From positions 1 through 36,516 of the IMG/VR virus record IMGVR_UViG_3300040856_002461: a stretch of DNA of 36,516 bases, one strand, 5' to 3'. Of the stretch, positions 20,901 to 27,925 are shown in pieces. The notes under the pieces are model-generated. The model made no database searches, was not told the DNA's origin, and saw nothing but the letters and a program-made list of their open reading frames with translations. How positions within the stretch are numbered: position 1 is the stretch's first letter; every line of letters begins with the position of its first letter. The stretch is from a virus. Made by a program: the position numbers and the translations under genes.

Positions 20901-22259
20901 GAGGTCTTCCTTTTGGAAACCTTTGTAGAAAGACACCGGGTCTTCGTACACTTGGAACAGGCGGTTCAGGTAGCCCTGCTCTGCCTGCATGCTGCCGCGC
21001 ATGTCCTCTAGTGCAGCTCTTGCAAGGTCCGCGCGCGACTGGCCAACACCCGTGATGATGGTGTCGTCCATCCCGCCAAACTGCGCGGCCTCGCCAACGG
21101 TGGGTCGCTGGGCAACACGCTCCAGTTCGGACATCATCCGGTCCTGCATTTGAACGCGCAGATCAATCAGGCGATTGGCAGCGTCAATCGCCTCTTGTCC
21201 GTACGGGCGAAGAGCATCCTCGTTGCCCATCAGGAAACGACGGAAGTCCTGCTTCGCGGTCTCCTTGTCGATGACGGTGCCGTTGCGGGCCATGGCCTTG
21301 ATCGCTTTTTTGGCGACCGTGTCGTACTCTTTCAGAAGGCGCACAGCCTCGCGCTTGGCCGCATCGCCAAGGGTAATGCTGTCTTCGATCTCCTGCCAGA
21401 CACGCGGGTCCGCGCCGCGGCTGGGGCTGAACCCACGCTTCAACGCATCCGTCACCTTGCCTGCGCCGGGCAGGCGGGACAGGCCGGTGCCCATCAGATC
21501 GAAACCTTGAGTGATCCCACGGGCCAAGGTTGAAGTGGCCGAAGAAACACCGGGCACGGTCCCAAGGCCGCGGACCGCGCGGCTTGCCCCAAAGAGCCCT
21601 GCATCGAAGCCCAAGGACATGGCAGAGGCTTCCGCACCTTGACGCAGCTTGTTGCGCATGCGGCGGAAAGCTTCATCCCGGCCCGACAACCCGGTGTCCG
21701 CTTCGGTACGTAGACTATCAGGAAGGAACGTGAAGCTGTCGGCCATGGTCGAACGGCCGTCGGGGGATACGACGGTTTCAAAAACTCCCGCCGCGCCAGC
21801 AGTGGTCCCGAACAGCTTGGCCTTGTTGCCAAGGACCGCCTTGCCTGCAGCACTTTCCCCGAACCGGTCGGCCGACTTCATGAAACGACTGCGCGCAGTC
21901 CCGACCCGTGCGCCTTTGGCGGCAAGGTTGGCGCGGTTAAGCCATCCTGCAATCGGAATGAACCCGAGGCCGAAGGACAAAATCTCTTCGGTAGCCTTGC
22001 CTGCCCCACCCTGCGGCACCGCACCGAGGAACTCCTTGGTGCCTTCGAAGAAGTCCGTCACGTCCCGGGAGGTGTCCGTGTCGAGGGCACTGTCCAAACC
22101 AAGAGCGCCGAGTTCCACAACACCCTGCACAAGAGAGATGGGCGCAGCAACTACGCCGCGCCCAACATCAGCAAGGGCCGAGGTCTGAGGTTCTTCTTCG
22201 GCCGGGACGCCAAACAGACCTTGGTCTTCTACAGGTTCCCCAAAGAGCTCTTCAGCCAT
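17934..22259 (-). CDS. Very large internal virion (ejection) protein (1441 aa)
   Basis: The size, leftward structural operon and composition match the large DNA-ejection proteins of podovirus-like phages. The N-terminal 150 residues contain hydrophobic/glycine stretches (VGRGVVAAPISLVQGVVELGALG, GFIPIAGWLNRANLAAKG) that could insert in a membrane. A long helical middle follows (VAKKAIKAMARNG, LIDLRVQMQDRMMSELERVAQRP), and the C-terminal 100 residues are proline/alanine-rich, ending in a glutamine-rich helix. I see no clear lysozyme or transglycosylase motif. TAGGAGG lies four bases before ATG 22259. Its stop directly abuts the polymerase stop on the other strand. Confidence 0.75.
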   Translation of the reverse strand: MAEELFGEPVEDQGLFGVPAEEEPQTSALADVGRGVVAAPISLVQGVVELGALGLDSALDTDTSRDVTDFFEGTKEFLGAVPQGGAGKATEEILSFGLGFIPIAGWLNRANLAAKGARVGTARSRFMKSADRFGESAAGKAVLGNKAKLFGTTAGAAGVFETVVSPDGRSTMADSFTFLPDSLRTEADTGLSGRDEAFRRMRNKLRQGAEASAMSLGFDAGLFGASRAVRGLGTVPGVSSATSTLARGITQGFDLMGTGLSRLPGAGKVTDALKRGFSPSRGADPRVWQEIEDSITLGDAAKREAVRLLKEYDTVAKKAIKAMARNGTVIDKETAKQDFRRFLMGNEDALRPYGQEAIDAANRLIDLRVQMQDRMMSELERVAQRPTVGEAAQFGGMDDTIITGVGQSRADLARAALEDMRGSMQAEQGYLNRLFQVYEDPVSFYKGFQKEDLLNSPKFQEAVQEVRANLSRGSTIVPEETARNTVLDILGLTSIKQGVDPKTALDNLISTATEKTLGKKGNFFAKNSPLLKISDEMFIKRKPLVDQSPALRALMGEITDPDELFVTTVEKLAKTSASSDFFERLARSGNTVDLSRAVDQLRNGGRPMVVRVPDPVTMTQQEYEAALSGFAPGRAGRVDQAAAAEQVLSDMGYVKLGESDASSVFGGKYGTLSGAYVAPELERVLTAPLQLNTGFVSEALAILNQIRGFSQKQLIVPNPASRVRDILGNTAMLMGNANFSREMDVPTMFSLFMDDLAKLDEAGLARLKRKLELSGTQDSNLLISAIKDYVSEGPGVGASAAFKKGRERLAETKMLKPFTKFSQFMENLAQGSDSFFKGVAVMAEEAKLTEALRSSGLDPDQYSTLLGDMVSQGLGKRMTSEALERAMPAGAAPLTAVEVMAADIVKDTMPIYGRVGEAVRQLDRIPFFGNFTSFASENIRNSVNILDRGLKEMAYTVSPEIRQAMGEQAARTFERQIRALGAQRLAGYLSVAAIAPKAMVRASMMANGVSPEQMEAMYQQLPPYMDGHDILVIDNDGEGNLKYIDLSYVAPYGFVTDALQAGLRQYQEKGRLDKSEAEQIAAGAFSSLAALLDPFAAESIVFERVRDVLPSGGLASLGVGRGGQTSTGAKIYNDTDSLGTQVSEGFLHVTDSLVPAYLKLGATTRLGELQPGRLTRAMSEVPGPRGQEYNTFEELARQVTGFTPMEMNLKRDFEFSGLAYAPRRSEAKTAANRIIRAADSTPQDITRGWDNYLNALYREQSKLYADILAARTLGLSDQEIRRNLIQKANLGRKEVNAIMRGEFYPGTTSREIKKEVALQMSQEDRRRVTRDVDWGTLNRMSADRRGETLSPERYLQRQRGEVQETELFGEPAEVNPFLELRTPAAPTAAPPVPAIESVPVPAAPQPPRTPAGQPPAPLELLGADPISQARNAEIQRRLQQQ

Positions 22260-22267
22260 GTTGCCTC

Positions 22268-23728
22268 CTACGGCTTACGGCGCTTTTGACCGTTCTGAAT
22301 GAACTCAGCCCCGGAAGGAAGTGCGTCAAACTCTTCTCTGGTTGTGATCACTGGAAGCTCCGTGCCCGGAGTACCAACCACAGGGGAGACAGCGCCTCCG
22401 GCCTGCGCGGAAGGAGCTTGCGGCGCAGCGGTGACTGCGGCGAGCCGTGCGTTGGCCAGCGCCGCCTGCACGTTTCCGGGGTTGTTTTCCAACTCCGCAC
22501 TCAGGGTTGTTCGAAAGACGTCGTTGTACAGGTATTCCTGCCGCTGCTTCTCGCCCTCTGGGGTGTCTTCCCGGGCCTCGTTTTTCATGGCCTGAAGTAT
22601 CATCTCCGTTTCGCGGTCATACGCCCTTCCGGCTGCGCGTGCTTCGGCATCGGCCGCAGCAGCTTCGCTGGACATCGCAGCTTCAAGGGCCGCGGTCTTC
22701 AGGTCCCGCTGCTCCTGACGGCGAGCCTCGGCAGACTCGGACATGCTCTTCAGCCCGGTCAGAGCACCCTGTGCAAAGTTCGTCAGGGGGTTCGGGCTCT
22801 GCCCTGCGGCGATGGCAAGAAACATCATGGCAAGAGACATCATTTTGTCCCGGGCCCGGTCCTCATCGTCGATGCCATAAATCTCTTTGAACAGCGCAAG
22901 ATTTTCCGTGTACCGCGACCGCAAGTCTTTCTTGGATTTGGGCTCGGGATCCTGAAGCTGCCTGTCGGTGGCCGCGGCGATCTTGCGAGAAAGATCTTCC
23001 GGGGCGGCGGCATCGGCGCTCATCTTTTTGTCGAGGACTGCGTCCGCGGCCTTTTTTGCAAGTTCTTCATCGGCCCGCTTTTCGCGGCCCAAAGCACCGC
23101 GATCACGAGGTCCCGAAGGCATACCTCCGCCAAGGTTGCTGAGATCACGGGGCTCTTGTGCTCCGCCCGTTGCTTCCGTGCGGATACGCATTTCGTTGAT
23201 AACGTCGTCGCGATAAATTACCGGAAGCTTGGAAAGCTCAGAAACACTCATCCCTTTGATTTTACGAAGAACCTCGGGGTCTCTTAGACCCTCCTGTTCA
23301 AGGATCCCCTCTATAGCAACAACAGGGGCAGGTTCATCTTTAAGAGGACGTGTAGCGCCCGGAGCAGCCTGCGTCCTGAACCCGGCACCCATTGCCGTGT
23401 CGAAGGGCGGCATCTTTTTGTTCTTGTCCGCAAGACCCATGCCTGCCCGCATGCGGTCAAAGTACATTGACCCACCAACCGCACTTTCTGGATACCCCAA
23501 AGTCCCGAGCGTTTGCCGGGACGGCGCAGCGCGGCGGATCAATTCAAAGCTTGGATAGTCCAAACCCTCTTCACGGACCGCGGACCGCATGGCCGGAGTT
23601 TGAAGATCGTACCCCGGAGCATAGGTGCGACCCGAGAGTCGCTCCTCCACGGCGCGTATCAGCTCAGGCGACGATGCCATGATGCCGCCCATCGAACGGA
23701 GCCTTCTTCGTGCGTCCTCGGTTGCCAT
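22268..23728 (-). CDS. Internal virion/ejection-cluster protein (486 aa)
   Basis: The protein is rich in charged and alanine residues. It has a helical N-terminal part (EDARRRLRSMGGIMASSPELIRAVEERL), a central segment RSRYTENLALFKEIYGIDDEDRARDKMMSLAMMFLAIAAGQSPNPLTNFAQGALTGL with a hydrophobic helix, a coiled-coil with alanine-rich repeats, and a low-complexity C terminus. The position between two other giant virion genes supports a role inside the particle. ATG 23728 with GGAG seven bases upstream is preferred over GTG 23731. It ends eight bases before the 1441-residue gene. Confidence 0.65.
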   Translation of the reverse strand: MATEDARRRLRSMGGIMASSPELIRAVEERLSGRTYAPGYDLQTPAMRSAVREEGLDYPSFELIRRAAPSRQTLGTLGYPESAVGGSMYFDRMRAGMGLADKNKKMPPFDTAMGAGFRTQAAPGATRPLKDEPAPVVAIEGILEQEGLRDPEVLRKIKGMSVSELSKLPVIYRDDVINEMRIRTEATGGAQEPRDLSNLGGGMPSGPRDRGALGREKRADEELAKKAADAVLDKKMSADAAAPEDLSRKIAAATDRQLQDPEPKSKKDLRSRYTENLALFKEIYGIDDEDRARDKMMSLAMMFLAIAAGQSPNPLTNFAQGALTGLKSMSESAEARRQEQRDLKTAALEAAMSSEAAAADAEARAAGRAYDRETEMILQAMKNEAREDTPEGEKQRQEYLYNDVFRTTLSAELENNPGNVQAALANARLAAVTAAPQAPSAQAGGAVSPVVGTPGTELPVITTREEFDALPSGAEFIQNGQKRRKP

Positions 23729-23740
23729 CACATCTCTCCG

Positions 23741-26161
23741 TTACTGAAACGCATTGTACAGAGCCGCACCGCCCAGCATCAGACCAGCGGCCTGACTGAA
23801 CGGACTCGGCCCGGGCTGCGTTTGTGTGACCGTCGAACCCATCGGCGAACCCTGAACAACGTCGGACAAGAAGCCGACTTGCTGGTACGGGGCCATGGCG
23901 TTTTGATACTGGGTCAAACGCTCCGCCTCAAGTACGCTCTGGTCCTGCTGCTGGGTCAACGCGCCTGATTGCTGCAACATTGCGATGTCCTGCAGGTTCA
24001 TACCCTGCAGCTGCTGGCCAAGGTTCGCCTGCTGCTGACCGATCTGCGCGGCCGTCTGCCCTGCGGCCAACTCCTGACCGGAAGCACCGAGACCCAACTG
24101 GCCTGCTTGAACACCCAGAGACCCGATGCCCTGACCGATCTGGGCCTGCTGACCCGCACCCTGCAACTGCGTCTGTGCGCCCTGCAGGCCCTGACCAGAG
24201 GCTTGCAGGCCGATATCTGCGGCTGTTTGACCGGCTTGGATGCCCAGCGATGCGCCCTGCATGCCCATTTGGCCTGCGGCCTGCTGGCCCGCAATGTCCT
24301 GTTGGACCTGACCAGCGGCCAGTTGTGCTCCGCTCATAATACCTTGCTGTGCCAACTGTTCCGACGACAGACCTGTTTGTGCGGCAATTTGTTCAGCCGA
24401 CAATCCGGACTGCAGTAGCGCCTGTATGTTGGCCGACTGCTGGCCTGTGGCCGACAACCCGACCTGACCGGAGGCAACACCCAGCTGGCCCGCCAGCTCC
24501 GCGGCCGACAGACCTGTTTGTGCGGAAAGCTGTTCGAGACTCAGGCCGGTTTGCGCCAAAGACTGTGCGTTCGCAGCAGCAAACTGGTCCACACCTATGC
24601 CCAGCTGCGCACCAGAAAGAGCACCGGCTTGCGCCAGTTCTTCCGCGCCAAGACCCAGTGACCCAGCAGCCTGCGCTGCGGCCATCGCAGATCCCGCACC
24701 AGCCTGACCCAGCTGGCCCATCAAACCAGCGGCGGAGAGCTCGCGTTGACGCGCTTGTTCGAAGGCGTTCATTGCAGCCTGCTGCGCCTGTCCAAACCCT
24801 TGGCTGCGAAGTTGACCAGAGGCTCGCGCCTGTGCTTCCAGTATGTTTCTGGCGAGTTCCTGTTCCGCAATAGCACGACGAGACCCGCCAAAGGCTCCAG
24901 CGCCTACAGCCTGAGCACCAATCGACTGCTTTTGGATCTCGCCCTGACGGGCAAGGTCTCGCATTACCTGATCCACAACACCTTGCTCGTAGGGGTCCAT
25001 GAAAGCGCCGATCTGCTCCGGCGAAAATTCACGGCCAGCACCCTCCAGTGCAGATAGGCCCGAAGTTGCCGCACCCATGCCGAACTCGCCTGCCTGCCGC
25101 AGCTGTTGTGAAGCCTGTTCTGAGAACAGACGCGCGCGATCAGCGGCCGTGGCAACACTTTCTTGCCCCGCCATCGCCTGCCGCAAAGCGTTTTCCTGTG
25201 CGGCTGTGAGACTGCCGGAAAGTGCGCTTCGTATTGGAACACCTGCGCGCCGCGCCGCATCCGCAACTGCTGCAGCGGCTTGGCTTGCCTCCGATGTCTG
25301 TTCGCCCGTGAGACCCGCTTGAGACAAGGCATTAAGCGTAGCTTGGTCCAGCTGTAGACCGCCGCTTTCTACAGCAAGATCAACGCCTTGCCGAGCCGCG
25401 CCAGAAATACCCCCCAACGTGCCCTGTTGCGCCTGCAACTGCTGCATTGCGGCGGCGATAGCAGCGTCATCATCGCCCAGAGCACCAAGCATACCAGACC
25501 GTGCCGCAGCAGCGTCAGACACGCCCCGCTCCCCGGCAGCAGTTACGGCGGCAAGACCCTGCTCCGCAGCAGACCGGCCAGTCCCCAAAAGACCCGGGAT
25601 GCCCTGTACAATGTTGCCAGTGGTCCCCGCGCCTTGGCCCATGAACCCCTGACCTTGGTCAATAAGTCCCTGCGCCTGTTCCCCGAACCCACCCAAAGGA
25701 TCAAGGCCCGCGGCCCGCGCAGCCTCTAGCGCTTGCGCGGTAGTGGCCTGACCAGTCAGGAGGCCTTCTTGACCAAGGCCTGCCGATGACTGCGCAAGCT
25801 GAATGGCCTGCAGCTGTTGCGGCGACAACCCTGCAACTAGATAGTCCGGGAGATTGAGCGGTGCAGCCGCAAGCGCCTGCGCCGCTTGGATCGTACCCAG
25901 CGGGGATTGGGGAATGGCGTACTGCTGACCGCCGATAAGGCCGGTGGGCACGCCACCGCCACCGCCACCGTCGCCACCGTCACCGTCGCCGTCGCCACCG
26001 GTAATCGGATCGTTCGATCCGCCAAATCCTATTGTTCCAAGGCTGAGTCTTGCCAAGTTTGCCTGCATCCGAGAGGAGAAAGGACCCGAGACCTGCTGTC
26101 CCGTAGTTGTTTCCCAAACCGAAAAGCCGTTTTCCTCATTGCCCTTTACGACGTACGCCAT
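23741..26161 (-). CDS. Repetitive Ala/Gln/Gly-rich internal virion protein (806 aa)
   Basis: After a short N-terminal domain (MAYVVKGNEENGFSVWETTTG) comes a Gly/Asp linker, then hundreds of residues of Ala/Gln/Gly. In the C-terminal half short units such as LSAEQIAAQTG, LSSEQLAQQG, LSLEQLSAQTG and LSAAELAGQLG recur about every 11-22 residues, suggesting a long, regular helical stack. LSPQQLQAIQLAQ opens the repetitive part. Such proteins are typical of phage ejectosome clusters and are probably released with the DNA. It overlaps the upstream stop by one base (TGATG). Confidence 0.7.
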   Translation of the reverse strand: MAYVVKGNEENGFSVWETTTGQQVSGPFSSRMQANLARLSLGTIGFGGSNDPITGGDGDGDGGDGGGGGGVPTGLIGGQQYAIPQSPLGTIQAAQALAAAPLNLPDYLVAGLSPQQLQAIQLAQSSAGLGQEGLLTGQATTAQALEAARAAGLDPLGGFGEQAQGLIDQGQGFMGQGAGTTGNIVQGIPGLLGTGRSAAEQGLAAVTAAGERGVSDAAAARSGMLGALGDDDAAIAAAMQQLQAQQGTLGGISGAARQGVDLAVESGGLQLDQATLNALSQAGLTGEQTSEASQAAAAVADAARRAGVPIRSALSGSLTAAQENALRQAMAGQESVATAADRARLFSEQASQQLRQAGEFGMGAATSGLSALEGAGREFSPEQIGAFMDPYEQGVVDQVMRDLARQGEIQKQSIGAQAVGAGAFGGSRRAIAEQELARNILEAQARASGQLRSQGFGQAQQAAMNAFEQARQRELSAAGLMGQLGQAGAGSAMAAAQAAGSLGLGAEELAQAGALSGAQLGIGVDQFAAANAQSLAQTGLSLEQLSAQTGLSAAELAGQLGVASGQVGLSATGQQSANIQALLQSGLSAEQIAAQTGLSSEQLAQQGIMSGAQLAAGQVQQDIAGQQAAGQMGMQGASLGIQAGQTAADIGLQASGQGLQGAQTQLQGAGQQAQIGQGIGSLGVQAGQLGLGASGQELAAGQTAAQIGQQQANLGQQLQGMNLQDIAMLQQSGALTQQQDQSVLEAERLTQYQNAMAPYQQVGFLSDVVQGSPMGSTVTQTQPGPSPFSQAAGLMLGGAALYNAFQ

Positions 26162-26739
26162 CAGCCACGCCCCTCAAATCGGCGCATCATCTCGTACATG
26201 CGCGCAGCCCCAGCCTCACGGTCCCCGTTCCCCGCTCCGCGGACGGCACGTTCGGTCATCACGAACTCACCGTCAGACAGCGCGGCGTCCTGAACAGGCA
26301 CCCCGTTCTGATGGATGGTTGCAGGAATGGAATCGCTACGCCCGGTCCCCGGGCCTTGGATATATCCGCCCCGCGCATAGCCAGTCATACCACCCTGCTG
26401 CGCACCCTGCGCCATGTAGTAGGACAAGGCCGGAGAACTGAGGTCCAGAGGGTTGAACTGCGGAGAAGGCATACCCGGGCGAGCCATGCTCATCGGCGGC
26501 ATGCCCTGCGGACCGCGGAGCGCCACCATCGCCTGCCGAGCCTGCGGCATCGAACCAATGCCCGCGGACACCGGGCCGCCGACCGCGAACCGGGGCTGAA
26601 TGCCATAGTAATCCATCAACGCCTGCTGCTCGTTTTGGAACGCGGCACTTGTGACGTCAGAACCCTTGGTCGCCTGAATAATGTGCTTCGGGATCTCGGT
26701 TTTCTGCGTAACTTCTTGCTTTTTTGAGCTGCCGCCCAT
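26161..26739 (-). CDS. Small internal virion-cluster protein (192 aa)
   Basis: Starts MGGSSKKQEVTQKTEIPKHI. The C-terminal 80 residues carry a block common in phage virion genes: GYIQGPGTGRSDSIPATI, VQDAALSDGEFVMTERAVRGAG and AARMYEMMRRFEG. A RFAVGGPV segment is shared in style with the next upstream protein (FAAGGPVMSDQE). Function unknown; likely structural or ejected. ATG 26739 follows the upstream stop by three bases. Confidence 0.7.
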   Translation of the reverse strand: MGGSSKKQEVTQKTEIPKHIIQATKGSDVTSAAFQNEQQALMDYYGIQPRFAVGGPVSAGIGSMPQARQAMVALRGPQGMPPMSMARPGMPSPQFNPLDLSSPALSYYMAQGAQQGGMTGYARGGYIQGPGTGRSDSIPATIHQNGVPVQDAALSDGEFVMTERAVRGAGNGDREAGAARMYEMMRRFEGRG

Positions 26740-26742
26740 GGC

Positions 26743-27585
26743 TTAAACCCCCATACCTTGGAACATCGGCCGGTTGCCAACGCCCATACGCGCAAGGATC
26801 ATGCGCTCTTGATCGCTCATAACCGGACCACCTGCGGCAAAACCGGGGCGATACGCATAACGGCGAACGTCCGGGGTCATAGATGTTTGAACCGGGGACG
26901 GCAAAGGACCGGCCGGTTGAATCGGCACGGTCGGAAGCATAGGCATGTTCGTCGCAGGGCTCATCTGCTGTACAGGCGAGGCCATCGGACCCGGGGCCGC
27001 GCCTGCCGGGGCTGTTCCAAGACCGGTTCCCAGAGCGGGAACACCCATCGGCATGGACAGGCGTTCTTGCGGCTGTTGGCGGGGAGCTGGCATCGGTGCC
27101 GCCACAGGCTGCTGTTGTCCTCCTCCGCCACCGAAAGCGCCTACAAGCTTTGCGATTTTTCCAAAGTCGAGGCTTTGCGCTGCCGTGCTTGCCGCCGCGG
27201 GTGCCGACCGGGCGGCGGCATCGGCCGCAACTGTTGATGCAGCCATTTGTGGGGCTGCAGCGGAAGCCGTTTGTGCCGCTGCCTGCGCTCCGGCCTGACC
27301 CGCTGCCTGCCCAGCTTTCGCGCCCAAGCTCCCAAGTCCGCCGAGTGCCGCGCCGCCGACCCCGCCGAGAACCGCGTTCTTTGCAGCCTCGGCCAAATCC
27401 CCGCCCGCTGCCAGTGTGCCGACCGCAGAACCAAGGGCAGCAGGTGCTGCCGCCGCGATCTTAGTGGCCAAAGCACCGCCGCCCAACAACGAAGCTATGC
27501 CGCCCGTTATCCCTGCGGTAGCAGAGGCAGGCAGCAATGTCGCAGCAAGCGATCCAAGCAAGGGGGCAAGAAGAGGCACAGGCAT
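26743..27585 (-). CDS. Ala/Gly/Pro-rich virion protein with hydrophobic N terminus (280 aa)
   Basis: The first 100 residues are hydrophobic and glycine-rich (LLAPLLGSLAATLLPASATAGITGGIASLLGGGAL; NAVLGGVGGAALGGLGSLG), a pattern of membrane-active or scaffold-like phage proteins. A proline/methionine-rich linker follows, then YAYRPGFAAGGPVMSDQERMILARMG. ATG 27585 is preferred, as AGGAG lies seven bases before it; GTG 27588 is three bases earlier. Its start overlaps the stop of a hidden 34-residue gene by one base. Confidence 0.7.
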   Translation of the reverse strand: MPVPLLAPLLGSLAATLLPASATAGITGGIASLLGGGALATKIAAAAPAALGSAVGTLAAGGDLAEAAKNAVLGGVGGAALGGLGSLGAKAGQAAGQAGAQAAAQTASAAAPQMAASTVAADAAARSAPAAASTAAQSLDFGKIAKLVGAFGGGGGQQQPVAAPMPAPRQQPQERLSMPMGVPALGTGLGTAPAGAAPGPMASPVQQMSPATNMPMLPTVPIQPAGPLPSPVQTSMTPDVRRYAYRPGFAAGGPVMSDQERMILARMGVGNRPMFQGMGV

Positions 27586-27689
27586 CACAGGTCTCCTAAC
27601 GATGTGGGGCTGCGCCGGTCAAACGACGTTTGAGCCACCATATCAGATGTTTTCAAAGGTTTCCACACCATGTCGTGAATTCCCAGCAT
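27585..27689 (-). CDS. Hidden small gene in the virion operon (34 aa)
   Basis: ATG 27689 has AGGAG five bases before it (AGGAGAGGGCATG on the minus strand). The frame reads MLGIHDMVWKPLKTSDMV and ends RRSPTSLGDL; its TGA overlaps the next ATG by one base, and it begins nine bases after the upstream gene ends. It thus fills exactly the only long gap in this part of the operon. No similarity recognised; the ribosome site and coupling are the evidence. Confidence 0.65.
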   Translation of the reverse strand: MLGIHDMVWKPLKTSDMVAQTSFDRRSPTSLGDL

Positions 27690-27697
27690 GCCCTCTC

Positions 27698-27925
27698 CTA
27701 CAATACGATCTTCAACGTGCCGCTGTCGTTCCACACGGAACCAGACTCAAGACCAGTGGACGAGGTCGGCAGGTTCGTCAGGACTAACGTTGTATTACGG
27801 CCTTCTCCCGGGTTTTGAACCAGTTCAAGGGCCAAAGAGAAGGCACGGGTAAGCTCAGCCATGTATTCCGGACTGTACTCACGTGGGGGGACTGGAAATA
27901 ATGGAATAGGTACACTACGCGACAT
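27698..27925 (-). CDS. Small virion-operon protein (75 aa)
   Basis: MSRSVPIPLFPVPPREYSPEYMAELTRAFSLALELVQNP begins with a proline-rich strand and a helix, then TTLVLTNLPTSSTGLESGSVWNDSGTLKIVL. The N-terminal pattern (P-x-FP-x2-P-x-EY-x5-EL-x-R-F) and the G-x2-WND-x2-LKIV ending are familiar from short phage structural genes placed after a tail protein. Role unknown. It overlaps the upstream stop by one base. Confidence 0.7.
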   Translation of the reverse strand: MSRSVPIPLFPVPPREYSPEYMAELTRAFSLALELVQNPGEGRNTTLVLTNLPTSSTGLESGSVWNDSGTLKIVL

